The notes below the pieces were generated by a model. The model made no database searches. It was not told the DNA's origin and saw only the letters and a list, made by a program, of their open reading frames with translations. Of a stretch of 64,000 nucleotides of DNA, positions 45,703-57,907 are shown piece by piece. The translations under genes were made by a program, and so were the position numbers. Location of the stretch: contig NC_083339.1 of NCBI RefSeq assembly GCF_019175385.1, forward strand, positions 114,933,601 through 114,997,600, written 5' to 3'. Source of the DNA: Lycium barbarum. Lineage: Eukaryota > Streptophyta > Magnoliopsida > Solanales > Solanaceae. Positions within the stretch are counted from its first letter, which is position 1; each line of letters opens with the position of its first letter.

Positions 45703-47908
45703 TGTTATACCCCGTATATTTACACGTCGAATTATCTGCAAGAACAATCGAATCAAGTTAAAGTCAAAATTATTTTCGGACACGAAATAGAAATCTTTAA
45801 TTTTCAATTTTAATTAAAACATAAATTATTTATGAATCTTATTTAGTGTAAAAATATTATTATCGGAGATTAGGAATTAATAAAATTGTGCCTAGATTAT
45901 TAAGTAGGAATTAGTAATTAATTAAATTAATTAAAGTTAATTACAAAGTGGGCCCCACCCGATTTAAAAATAAAATAAAATAAAATATTTAATGGGCGGC
46001 CACGTGGCACCAAAGTAGGCTGCCACATGGCAGCCAGTGGCCAAGAATAGTGGCACTAACGTGTCAAAATTTGAGGGAACGTATATGTCCCAAAGAAAGG
46101 TAAGGAACAATGCATTTTTCCTAAAATCATAATGTTGCAAAAACAAAGAAAATCAAGGACACATCCATGGCTGCTCACGGCCAGCCATGGATGGGACAAA
46201 AAAAAATATATTTCTTGTGTTAATTGAATTCCAAGATAGTTTGAAAATGCAAGGAGGTGATAGCAACATTGGATTTTAAGTTGGAGGAGAAGAAATTGTA
46301 AAATTGGAGTAATTAAGCGTAGAAATTCCCCCGAGAAAATTGTGGTAAGATTTTCTTGTTTTATGGTGTAATTTTGTTAATAGTGTTGTAATGGAGTTAT
46401 TAAAATTGGATTGGATGAAATTGGAATTAAGAAAATATAGTTACTAACGATATCGTTATTCTTATATTAAATAGGCTAAAAGAGTGACGAGGCGAACGGA
46501 TTTACGAATAGCCTCTAACAGGTATGTAAAGCCTATCCTTTCTTTGTTTCTTTTGGCATGTCCTAGATGTAAGTAAGATATGATATGAGCTTTGGGTAAT
46601 TCTACTCACTAGTTCCGAGCATGACTTATGATTTTTATTCTTTTCTTGATGTTAGAACTCTCAGGATAGTTGAGCTATTGCCCTCGAGTCTCTTATATGA
46701 TTGACTAGTATATGATGTATAAAAGTTCCTATTCTTAAATTCCATAATGAGTGGTGTCCTTGACTTTCATAAGCTATCTCGTATTAATTTGATACATGTC
46801 TATGATCCCTGAGACGTTCCTTGATATAGTTCGTAATGACATTTAGAAAGAACTTAATATGGCTATTATCCTGATACTTGAGAGCTGATTAGTCTACTTA
46901 TCTATTGAGTCTCAAAAGACGATCTGTATGTATATGGTTACTCACTACTCTGCTCGTGCTTACTGTTACATCCTTCACTGAGTCCCGGGCCAGGACATGT
47001 TTTCGTGCACAGATCCACTGCATTATTGACCGAGTCCCTCACTAGAGGGCCGGGATACGTTATATATATGTATATGATGATATGGGGATGGCGGCCAGGA
47101 TGGCACATGATGATCTTATTCACCGAGTCCCTCACTAGAGGGCCGGGACACGTTATACATATGCATATGAACATGATTCTATAATGGTGACATTAAGTTT
47201 CATAACGAGTTAAGTCTGATATGGACACCATGATTTATGATTCAAAGGTAAGCCTTGTGGTTTTCTGTACTCCTCACTTCAGTATGATCCTGTTTATTGT
47301 ATTTATGCTTTACATGCTCAGTACATATTCCGTACTGACCCCCTTTCTTCGGGGGGCTGCGTTCATGCCCGCAGGTACAGATGCTCACGTTGGTAACCCG
47401 CCAGCTTAGGAGTCCTTTTCAGCTATCTTGGAGAGCTCCCTTGTTCCGGAGCCTAGATTTTGGTACAGAATCTCTGTGGTGTATATGTATTTTATCCAGG
47501 GGTACGGCGGGGCCCTGTCCCGTCATATGATACTTTTGTTACTCTTAGAGGTCTGTAGACATATGTGTGGGTTGTGTATCGATGTTGTTCAGTTGTGTTT
47601 ATATGGCTTATGTTTTGGGACGTTCCCATTCGTAGTGGCAGCCTTGTCGGCTCGTTTATGGCGGGGATGTTCCCTTATATATTATGAAAGCCTTGTCGGC
47701 TTATGTACTATAATGTCTGTTGAAAGTTGTACCTCCCCAGGAGACATGTTATTGTGATACGTCTAAATAATGCGACAGTTTTGAGACAACGTCTTGCCTT
47801 GGTATTGATAAGTCTGTATTATGCTAGTTGTGGATGATTATAGTTAACAGGTACATACGAGTGTCCAGCTCGGGCACTAGTCACGGCCTACGGGGTTGGG
47901 TTGTGACA
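45703..47908 (+). mobile_element. Solo LTR C
   Basis: Perfect target duplication ctaag (45698-45702, 47909-47913), 2206 bp, starting TGTTATACCCCG and ending GGGTTGTGACA. Carries two CCCTCACTAGAGGG hairpins (47036-47049, 47129-47142) in a repeated block, the three-hairpin module (47318-47380), and GGCGGGGCCCTGTCCCGTC (47504-47522). No coding content. Confidence 0.94.
47318..47380 (+). other. Conserved three-hairpin LTR module (best example)
   Basis: Three adjacent stem-loops in sense orientation: CAGTAC-ATATTCC-GTACTG, CCCCC-TTTCTTC-GGGGG and CTGCG-TTCATGCC-CGCAG. Other copies: 4479-4550, 11077-11148, 16808-16876, 21197-21261, 21990-22062, 32727-32790, 37362-37430, 53204-53270, 59587-59650, 63634-63696. 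Each lies in the second half of its LTR, in the same orientation as that LTR. The stems vary with pairing kept in most copies; the loop TCATGCC is nearly constant. Confidence 0.75.
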
Positions 47909-47913
47909 CTAAG

Positions 47914-50900
47914 CCTCCGTACTTGCCTATCTAATATGGCAATGGGTACCTCTTTATAAGTCAACTTTTCTGTTACTTGAACATCATCTACTGGTACAGT
48001 CCTAGTAGGATCTCCAACACATTTATGAAGCATCGAGACATGAAAAACTGGGTGAACTGTCTCTAAATCAGGAGGTAGATCTAATTTGTAAGCCACTTCG
48101 CCTACTCAGCGCACAATCTCATAAGGCCCAAGGTACCGGGGACTAAGCTTTCCCTTCTTGCCAAATCTCATAACGCCCTTCATTGGTGACACCTTTAAGA
48201 ATACCCAATCTTTCACTTGGAATTCTAAGTCCCTTCGACGATTATCTGCATAGGACTTTTGACGGCTTTGAGCTGCTAACAACCGATCTTGTATGAGCTT
48301 AACTTTCTCTATGGCTTATTGGACCAAGTCTGGCCCTATCAATCTAGTCTTTCGTACTTCAAACCACCCAATTGGGGATCTACACTTTCGCCCACATAAA
48401 GCCTCATATGGTGTCATTTGGATGCTAGAATGATAACTATTATTATAAGCCAACTCAATAAGTGGTAAGTGATCATCCCAATTACCTCCAAAATCCAACA
48501 TGCATGCCCGTAGCATATCCTCGAGAGTCTAAATGGTAGGTTCAGCTTGTCCATCAGTCTGTGGGTGAAATGCCATGCTAAGGCTCACATGAGTACCCAA
48601 ACCCTCTTGGAAGGATTTCCAAAAATTAGCTGTAAACTGAGTCCCTCTATCAGAGATAATAGATACTGGAACACCGTGAAGTCGCACTATCTCATTAACA
48701 TAAAGCTTCGCATAATCTTCTGCCACATATGTAGTTCTGACTGGTAAGAAATGAGCTGACTTCGTGAGTCTATCCACAATCACCCATATAGAATCATACT
48801 TACGTCAAGAACGGGGTAAGCTTGTAATGAAGTCCATGTTAATTACTTCCTACTTCCAAGTTGGAATTCTATAGCTTGCAACAATCCGCCGACTTTTGGT
48901 GCTCGATTTTCACTTGTTGACAGTTGGGAGATTGAGTTACAAATTCCGCTATATCCTTCTTCATCCCATTCCACCAGTATATAAGTTTAAGATCATGATA
49001 GATTTTCGTTGCTCCGAGGTGGACAGAATAACGAGAGCAATGGGTTTCTCTCAATTTTGGTGGCATAATCCTGCCACATCAGGAACACATATTCTACCTC
49101 GGCATCAGAGAACTCCGTCTCCTGCGATCTCAAATAATGACTTCTCCTTCTGAGGGAGTGTATCTCTGTAATGCATTAGCATGGGATCTTCGTATTATCG
49201 CTCCTTCACTTCTACTACTAGCGACGAGACTACTGAATTCTGAATGGTAGCTCCCATGCTACCTGGGTCCACTAATCGAAATCCTAGGCTAGGTAACGGT
49301 TGGAGCTCATAAGCCATTTCTCTTTTCTCTGGCCGAACATCACACAAACTTCCCATAGATCTATGGCTAAGAGCATCAGCCACAACATTTCCCTTTCCGG
49401 GGTAATATAGGATATCAACATCATAATCTTTTAGCAATTCCAACTATCGTCGTTGCCGCAAATTCAAGTCTTTCTGCTTGAAGATATATTGAAGGCTCTT
49501 ATGATCTGTATAAATATCCACATGGACACCATACAAATAATGTCTCCACATCTTTAATGCATGAATCACTGCATCCAATTCAAGGTCATGGGTTGGATAA
49601 TTTTTCTCATGTTTCTGTAATTGTCTTGAAGCATACGCAATCACCTTACTATGTTGCATCAACACACAGCCTATCCCAACGGCCAAAGCGTCGCAATAAA
49701 CAACTTAACCTTCCAATCCCTCTGGAAGTGTCCGGACTGGGGTAGAAGTTAATCTATCCTTTAGCTCTTGGAAACCAAGTTTGCAAGCATCTGTCCATTG
49801 AAACTTAGCTGATTTCTGGGTCAGCTTTGTTAGTGGTGCAGAAATAGAAGAAAAACCTTCTACAAATCTCCTGTAATAACCTACTGAGCCTAGAAAGTTA
49901 CGAACTTCCATAGGAGCTGTGGGCCTTGGCCAAGTCTTCATGGCCTTAATCTTTTGGCTATCTACCCGAATACCATCGGCTGGAACAATGTGCCCCAAAA
50001 ATGTCACTGAGTTCAACCAAATCTACACTTAGAAAATTTGGCAAATAACTCTCGAGTTTGAAGAACTCTAAGGATAGTACGCAAATGATCCGCATGTTGT
50101 GCCTCGGACCCAGAATAGACCAAGATATCGTAGATAAATACAATCACAAATAAATCTAGGAAGGGCCTGAACACGTTGTTCTTCAATTCCATAAAGACTG
50201 TCGGTGCATTAGTTATCCCGAATGACATCACTCGGAACTCAAAATGGCCATATCTTGTTCTGAAGGCTGTCTTAGGGATATCTTTCTCCCTAACTCTCAC
50301 TTGATGATGCTCGGATCTCAAATCTATCTTTGAAATCATTTGGCGCCTTGTAATTGGTCAAATAAGTCATTAATCCTCGGAAAAGGATATTTATTCTTAA
50401 TCGTCACCTTATTCAGTTGTTGATAGTCAATGCACATTCGCAAGGAGCTATCTTTCTTTTGGACAAACAACACGGGTGCTCCCCACGGGGAAGAACTAGG
50501 TCTAATAAAGCCTTTCTTAAGCAAGTCCTTCAATTGCTCCTTCAACTCTTTCAACTCTGCGGGAGCAATTCCATAAGGTGGAATAGATATAGGCTTAGTG
50601 TCTGGCAAAACATCAATAGCAAAATCAATCTCTCTTTCCGAAGGAAGGCCTGGAAGCTCTTCCGGGAATACATCTGGAAACTCATTCACCACGGGAACTG
50701 ACTGAAGAGTTGGCGGTTCAGCTTCTACATCTTCAACTCGAACTAGCTGATAAATACAACCTTTTGTGATAATTTTCCTTACCTTTAGATAGGAAATAAA
50801 CCTACCTTTTGGTGACGCAGTATTCCTTTTCCATTCTAAAACTGGTTCTCCCAGAAACAGGAAACGAACCATTTTCATTCTACAATCAACATTGGCATAC

Positions 50901-51400
50901 CAAGAAGCCAACCAATCCATACCCATGATAACATCAAAATTCACCATTTTTAACTCATGTAAGTCAACCATAGTACGATGGTCACAAATAACAACTATGC
51001 AATTTCTATATACTTGGCTAGCTATTACCGATTCACCAACGGGTGTAGACACTTCAAAAGGTTTGATCGACTCCGATTTGACTCTAAACTGACCCGCAAT
51101 ATATGGAGTAACATATGAAAATGTGGAGCTCGAGTCTATCAAAGCATATACATCATGGGAAAATATCGATAATATACCTGTGAAAACATCAGGAGAAGAC
51201 TCAAGATCTTGGCGTCCAGCTAAAGCATAAATACGGTGCTGAGGACCGCTAGAACTGGAGACTCTCCCCCTGCCTCTACCATGGCCGACTGGCGCATGTG
51301 AACCTGGCCCTATAGGGTGTATGAATGATGAAGATCGGGCTACCGACCCTGAAGGATGGGTCCTACCTCTACAACCAACTGAGGGGCAATCACGCATAAT
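47914..51400 (-). pseudogene. pol: Tekay-A pol: protease, RT, RNase H, integrase (many stops)
   Basis: Right to left. The 50336-51397 frame holds the gag tail, a protease with ALIDSSST in place of the D-[ST]-G site, and the start of RT ([16 protein letters not shown]). RT continues in 50013-50339, where the catalytic box reads FIYDILVY, so one catalytic Asp is Tyr. RNase H is in 49444-49686 ([31 protein letters not shown]) and 49195-49443. Integrase is in 48869-49066 (zinc end), 48529-48783 ([18 protein letters not shown], Glu kept) and 48316-48516. The C-terminal part (FHVSMLHKCVGDP) continues across solo LTR C. It cannot make an active polyprotein. Confidence 0.92.
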
Positions 51401-52548
51401 ATGGCCTGGCCGACCACATGCATAGCAAACCTTTGAAATTGTGCGGTACTGGCCCTAGTGTAACTTCCCACACTGGGAACATCGTGGTATGGGTGTCCTC
51501 TCTTGACTCGAATCACCTCTGAACTGTGAACCGAAAAAACTCTGACTCAGCCCGGAATAAGTAGATCTATCAAATCTCTAGCTCGAAAATCGTGGAGGTG
51601 CACTAGTCATAGAATGGCCTGAGTGCCTAGAAAACTGCTGCCTGTACCCACCTCTAAACTCACTCATCGAACCTGAATATCTAGCCCTCTTGTTATACCC
51701 TCTATCACGCTCACGCTCACTTCTTTGTTATTGCTGGCTTTCCTCTAAATTTTGGGCATGGGATTGAATGCGTGAAATATCCATGCTGTTCTGAAGGGAT
51801 GCAGTCAGGCACCTATCCATCAAGTATGGACCTAGGCCTTTCACAAATCGGTGCACTCGGTCACCCATATCCGCTACCATGGCCGAAACATACCTAGCCA
51901 AAGAATTGAAGTGGAGACTATACTCTAAAACACTCATACTTCCTTGCCTCAAATTCAAGGACGTATCGGCTCTAGCTCACCGAATATCTAGAGGCAGGTA
52001 ATGTCGGAAGAAAGCATCTACAAATTCTCGCCATACCGGGGGAGGCGCATTGGTTCCCTATGAAGCCATCCAAATAGTGTACCAATGAACCGCAACATCC
52101 CTCAATCTATAGGATGCTAACTCCACTGATTCGGTGTCTGAAGCATGTATCAACCGAAGTGTCCTCAACATTCCATCAATAAAATTCTGACGGTCCTCAT
52201 CTGGATTTGATCCGAAAAATTCTAGAGGGTTCAAGCTAATAAAATCACGGGGCCTTGCACTAACAACCCTATTACCTTGCCCTGTACCTTGCCGCTGAGT
52301 CTGGGTGGCAACCAATTGAGTAAGAAAATGAATGGCCTCTTTCACATCTTAGCCTGAAGCATCCGGTGGAGGAGCTGGGGCTGAGGCTCCCTCATGCTCC
52401 TCAGAAATAGGCACTGAGTGGGAGGACTGAGATTGAGCCGTATTCTGGGACTCACTTTCCCTACAACCATTAGCGGTGCTTTTTCAACTCGCTTTCCTGC
52501 CACTGTCTTGCCCTATTGGGCTGCCGTAGCCTTTCTCTTCACAGGCAT
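51401..52548 (-). pseudogene. gag: Tekay-A gag (broken)
   Basis: Start at 52546-52548, same leader as in TR-GAG and Tekay-0. Pieces: 52058-52345 (ARPRDFISLNPLEFFGSNPDE) and 51728-51958 (EYSLHFNSLARYVSAM, MGDRVHRFV), then basic region and two zinc knuckles near 51410-51480 (CSQCGKLH and [14 protein letters not shown]). Several stops and frameshifts separate the pieces. Confidence 0.88.
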
Positions 52549-52740
52549 CTCTGAAATACACAATACACAGTCTAGGAAAAGAGAGATTATTATATTATGG
52601 CTCTATCGCACGATCTTATGAAGAAAGAAGGTCATTCATTCCTAAAATGCCTGCAGCCTCTTGTTCATAAGTGTGGCGCGCAACACACCCATAACCAAGA
52701 CTCTACTGGACACTACTCATAGACACACCCTAGGATAGAA

Positions 52741-52754
52741 CTGCTCTGATACCA
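52741..52754 (-). promoter_or_regulatory. Tekay-A primer binding site (tRNA-Met)
   Basis: Minus-strand TGGTATCAGAGCAG, four bases inside the LTR at 52759. Confidence 0.9.
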
Positions 52755-52758
52755 CTTT

Positions 52759-53359
52759 TGTCACGACCCAACCAGAGGGCCATAAGGGGTACCCGGTGCT
52801 AACCCACCCGGGCACCTCTTGTGGTACATTCACATTTACATCTAGGTCAGCCACATAGCTAAATCATACTTTCTATCCATCATTTATACTAATCCCGTTG
52901 GGCAACAATACATTTATATCACCATCAACAACTATGCCCATAACAATGTACATAAGCCGACAAGGCTATCAAAATGATATACAAAATATAAGCCGACAAG
53001 GCTCAATACATCTAACCATATACACATGTCTACGTGCCTCTAAGAAGAGTATGTCATATCATATAGGCGGGATAGGACCTCGTCATGCCCATAAGTATGT
53101 ACATAAAAGAATAGATACCAAAAGTTGTAGTTCCGAATGAAATGGAGCTCCACTACGTAGTCCCTGAGTAATACAGCTATGGATCAAGCCTTTCTCCTGG
53201 GCCACCTGCGGGCATGACGCAGCGTCCACAAATAAAAGGACATTAGTACGAAGAATGTACTGAGTATGTAAAGCATAATCAACATCATTATAGAAGCATA
53301 AGAGACAACATAAGAAATAGCATTAGATGGGAGGTAGTAGAACCATCGTCATAACACTT
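52759..53359 (-). repeat. Tekay-A 5' LTR, inner 600 bp
   Basis: Matches 20750-21350 with many scattered differences; ends abruptly after CATAACACTT. Carries the three-hairpin module at 53204-53270. Confidence 0.9.
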
Positions 53360-53815
53360 GAGAGGCCCCCGCTACTTTCTGTGGATTTTTCCTTGGTAGG
53401 AATTTTTGAGATCTTCTAAAAAACTCTGCCCCAGTATGGGTTTGACACTGGTCAGTTCTCGCGTTTTAATTTCGCCGTTTCTATTACCTCTGGGGTTTGC
53501 TAAATGGTTTTGGATTTTTCTTTTGTGACGACCGAGCTCGAAAGCGCCTACGTATCCTGTCGCAGCGGGAATTTAGGTCGAACGTAGTTCGGGTAAAAGT
53601 AATTGAGTTTGGTTCTAATAAAGCTACCGGATCCGACATGGACTGCCTACGTATCCCACCGTGGAAAATCAAGTCATTGCGTAGTTCATTACGTAGACGA
53701 TTTGTTTTTCTCCTATTCTAGTACAAGCACAAGCAAAAGGTACGATTACAAGGAAATAACAATGCGATTACAAGCAAAGGGAATCCTAAACATAGTATCT
53801 TTTGAGCGCATCTGT
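53360..53815. repeat. Tat/Ogre-like scrap between Tekay-A and Tekay-B
   Basis: Sequence with the repeated phrase GCCTACGTATCC (53549-53560, 53646-53657), GTCGCAGCGGGAATTTAGG and GAACGTAGTTCGG. I associate this phrase with Tat-type elements; no domain proves it. Both junctions are abrupt with no LTR ends or target duplication. The ORFs here are incidental. Confidence 0.5.
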
Positions 53816-56800
53816 GTTGATAGCCTTAGGCCACGGGCAGATTCCCCAGATTTCAGCAGGTCGAGGTAGAGGCAGAAGGGGAGCATCTACTTCAGGTGCC
53901 ACTCAGCCCCATGTGTATGCTTTAGCCGGACGACAGGATCTTGAGACCTCCCCGGATGTGGTTACAGGTACATTATCCATATTTTCCCATGATGTATATG
54001 CGTTGATAGATCCGGGTTCTACCTTGTCTTATATTACTCCGTATGTTGCTGGTTGTATTGGGTGAAACCTGAGCCAATTAAACCTTTTGAGGTATCTACT
54101 CCGGTTGGTGATCCCGTGATAGCTAGCCAAGTGTATAAAAATTGCGTACTTGTGATATGCAATCGCCAGACCAAAGCATATTTAATTGAGCTAGAAATGT
54201 TAGATTTTGACGTGATTATGGGAATGGATTGGTTGGCCTCATGTTATGCTAGTGTTGATTGCCGAACGAAAGTGGTTCGATTTCAATTTCCGGGAGAGCC
54301 CGTGTTTGAATGGATGGGTAATACAGCATCTCCAAAAGGTAGGTTTATTTCCTACCTTAAGGCAAGAAAGATGATATCTAAGGGCTATATTTATCACTTA
54401 GTCCGAGTACATGATACTGAAGCAAAGTCGCCAACTTTTCAATCCGTTCCGGTAGTGAATGAATTTCCAGATGAACTTTCAGGCCTTCCTCCAGAAAGAG
54501 AGATTGATATTTCCATTGATGTGTTGCCGGACACCAAGCATATTTCTATTCCTCCATATCGAATGGCTCCGGCAGAATTGAAAGAGCTAAAGGCACAGTT
54601 GAAAGATTTGCTTGAGAAAGGATTTATTAGACCCAGTCCATCACCGTGGGGAGCACCAATCTTGTTCGTGAGAAAGAAAGATGGTTCCCTTCGAATGCGT
54701 ATCGATTATAGGCAGTTGAACAAGGTGACAATACAGAACAAATATCCTCTCCCAAGGATTGATGATTTATTTGATCAACTACAGAGTGCCAAGATAGACT
54801 TGAGGTCGGGTTATCATCAAGTGAGAGTTAGAGAAGAAGATATTCCCAAAACAGCCTTCAGAACGAGATATGGCCATTATGAATTCCGGGTGATGTCGTT
54901 TGAGTTGACTAATGCTCCAGCAGTGTTCATGAATTTGATGAATAATGTATTCAGGCCACTCTTGGACTTATTTTTTATAGTATTCATTGATGATATTCTG
55001 GTGTATTCTCGCACAGAATCAGAACATGCAGATCATTTACGTATTGTTCTTAGAATTCTTCGAACCCGAGAATTATATGAAAAAATTTCAAAGTGCGAGT
55101 TTTGGCTGAATTCTGTGACATTTTTGGGCCATGTTATCTCAAATAATGGCATTCGAGTCGACACTCAGAAAATTGAAGCTGTAAAGACTTGGCCGAGGCC
55201 TACGACGCCTACAGAAGTTTGTAGTTTTCTGGGACTGGCAGGTTCCTATAGAAGGTTTGTGGAGGGATTCTCCTCCATTTCATCCCCACTGACGAAGCTA
55301 ACCCAGAAGTCAGTTAAATTTCAGTGGAATGATGCTTGTGAATGCAGCTTGCAAGAGTTGAAGGACAGATTAACCTCAGCTCCAGTCTTAACACTTCCAG
55401 AAAGGGCCAGATGGTTATGTTGTGTACTGTGATGCTTCCGGTGTTAGGTTAGGATGTGTGTTAATGCAGCACAGTAGAGTCATTGCTTATGCTTCTAGAC
55501 AGCTGCGGAAACATGAAAAGAACTATCCAACTCATGATCTCGAATTGGCTGCAGTTATTCATGCATTAAAAATGTGGAGACATTAACTTTACGGTGTGCA
55601 TGTCGATATCTATACAGATCACAAGAGCCTTCAGTACATTTTCAAACAAAAGGAGTTGAATCTGGGGCAGAGGCGGTGGTTAGAACTATTGAAAGATTAT
55701 GATGTGAGCATTTTACACCACCTCGAAAAGGCAAATGTAGTAGCTAATGCGCTTAGCCGCCGATCAATGGGTAGCCTATGTGAAGTTCCTCCGGAGAAGA
55801 AAGAATTAATTCATGAGCTCCACCAATTAGCTAATCTTGGAGACGTTTAATTGATTCAGGTAATGCAGGGATTGGTATTAATGATCCCACAATTTCATCT
55901 TTGGATATAGAAGTGAAAGAGCGTCAGTATGAACATCCTCATTTGTGCCATTACAGAGACACATCTCATGGAACAGAGAAGTCCCCATTTGAAGTTTCCA
56001 TAGATGGAATTCTTAGATACCGAGGCAGGCTATACGTTCCGAATGTTGTAGAATTACACCGATGAATTCTAGAAGAAGCCCATTATTCTCGGTATTCTAT
56101 TCACCCCTGTGTAACAAAGATGTATCATGATCTCAAGTAGATATATTGGTGGGATGGCATGAAAAGAGACATAGCAGAATTTGTAGCTCAGTGTCCAAAT
56201 TGCCAGTAAGTAAAAATCGAACATCAAAAGCCAGGAGGATTATTGCAAGCAATAGATATTCCTACTTGGAAATGGTAGATGATCAATATGGATTTTATTG
56301 TGGGGTTACCTCGTTCCCGAGTAAAGTATGATTCCATATGGGTGATCGTGGACAGACTCACGAAAGCAGCTCATTTTCTTCCAGTCAGAACCACATACTC
56401 AGCAGAAGACTATGCAAGGTTGTATCTCAAGGAGATTGTGCGACTCCATGGTATTCCACTATCCATTATCACAGATAGAGGAGCACATCTACAGCCAAGT
56501 TCTGGAAATCCTTAGAAGAAGGTCTAGGTACTCAAGTGAAGCTTAGTACGGCATTTCATCCGCAGACGGATGGACAAGCTAAACGTACTATTCAGACCTT
56601 GAAGGATATGCTAAGAGCAAGTGTCTTAGATTTTGGTGGTAGTTGGGATGATCACTTACATCTAATCGAGTTTGCATACAACAGTAGCTATCATTCCAGT
56701 ATCTAAATGGCTCCGTATGAAGATTTATATGGAAGGAAGTGCAGATCCCCAATTGGATGGTTTGAAATAGGAGAAGTACAGCTAATAGGCCCTGAATTGA

Positions 56801-57350
56801 TTCAGCAAGCGGTAGAAAAAGTCAAGGTGATCCGAGATCGATTGTTGACAGCCCAAAGTCACTAAATATCTTATGCGGACAACCGCCGGCGAGACTTGGA
56901 ATTTCAGGTTGATGATTGGGTATTTTTGAAGATGTTGCCAATGAAAGGGGTGATGATATTTGGCAAGAAAGGGAAGTTAAGTCCTCGATACATTGGACCC
57001 TATAAAATTATCCGTAAGGTGGGCCATGTAGCTTACGAATTGGACTTGTCTTCAGAGCTTGAATCATTCCACCCAGTTTTTCATGTCTCGATGCTCCGTA
57101 AGTGTGTTGCGGATCCTACGAGGATTGTCCCAATAAATGATGTTCAAGTGACAGAAAAGCCAGCATATGAGAAAGTGCCCATTGCCATTTTAGACAGGCA
57201 AGTACGAAGACTTCGAAATAAGGAAGTAGCTTCAGTCAAAGTCTTGTGGCAAAACAACAACCTAGACGAAATGACTTGGGAGGCGGAAGAGAAAATGAAA
57301 TCCACATACCCCGCACTTCTTAGAACCCCCAGGAGAGATTCAAGATGAAA
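53816..57350 (+). pseudogene. pol: Tekay-B pol (5'-truncated; frameshifts, stops, one lost catalytic residue)
   Basis: Gag tail ([20 protein letters not shown]) then protease with [11 protein letters not shown] frameshift near 54050 leads to a 459-codon frame (54053-55432) with protease end and [33 protein letters not shown], catalytic FIDDILVYS intact, [13 protein letters not shown]. An extra A near 55400 breaks the frame before RNase H. RNase H at 55430-55850 has a TAA (about 55584) and [11 protein letters not shown]. Integrase: MDFIVGLPRS, VDRLTKAAHFLPV, ITDRGA, then HPQTDGQAK at about 56560-56590, where the catalytic Glu of D,D,E is Lys. 56896-57348 holds GPYKIIRKVGHVAYEL and a chromodomain-like end. 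Confidence 0.93.
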
Positions 57351-57530
57351 TACCAACATCATAAGGTATGTATGCTTCCTTTTCATGCTTTTGGTTGTGT
57401 GTAGCCAATTTATGGTTCTATTGTGTTGCGGCCCTGTGAGGCAATATTATTATGGGTTGTTGTGACAGGATGGTAGTGCCATATTATAGGGGAAACTCTG
57501 GCGAAATTTTCGCAGAATCCCCAAGTGTTC

Positions 57531-57567
57531 AACATTTGATGACGAATGTTCTAAAAGGGGGGAAGAA
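57531..57567 (+). promoter_or_regulatory. Tekay-B degraded hairpin and polypurine tract
   Basis: AACATTTGATGACGAATGTT (57531-57550) is a diverged form of the PPT-side hairpin of Tekay-A and TR-GAG. The PPT AAAAGGGGGGAAGAA (57553-57567) directly precedes the LTR. Confidence 0.82.
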
Positions 57568-57907
57568 TGTTACACCTTGGAAAATTTTCCGTTAACATAC
57601 AGTGAATAGGCTAGCGAAGGGCACGACGTATAGGATGTTTTGATAAGTAAAAAATAGTAATTGATGATCCTAATCGAGATTCAAAGACATTTGACGCAAG
57701 GGAAGAAGGTTGTCAAGGGAAGTAAAGGATATGTTGCGTGTCGGGTAAGAATTATGAGGGACAAGTTAATGATGGAATAATGATGTCCTGGAGAAGAGTG
57801 ATAACGTCCCTTAGATTGGTATTGAGGTGTTAATCAAGTGTCAAGAAGGTTCCATAAGGATTGGAGATCAAACGAGTCGACAGAACGAGTTTCGGAGAAC
57901 TGGGCAT

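Larger units (their letters stand above)
20750..53359 (-). mobile_element. Tekay-A: Ty3/gypsy chromovirus, nested and 5'-truncated
   Basis: Minus-strand element inserted into the LTR fragment ending at 20749. The 3' LTR is 20750-21541 plus 43682-45345 (about 2.46 kb in total), interrupted by solo LTR B2. The internal region is 45346-52758, interrupted by solo LTR C. The 5' LTR starts at 52759 and is cut at 53359, so no second copy of the candidate target duplication tgttg (20745-20749) is seen. PBS is of the tRNA-Met type. The chromodomain-like pol end and gag style place it in Tekay/Del. The two LTRs differ at many sites, and gag and pol carry many stops, so it is old. Confidence 0.88.
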
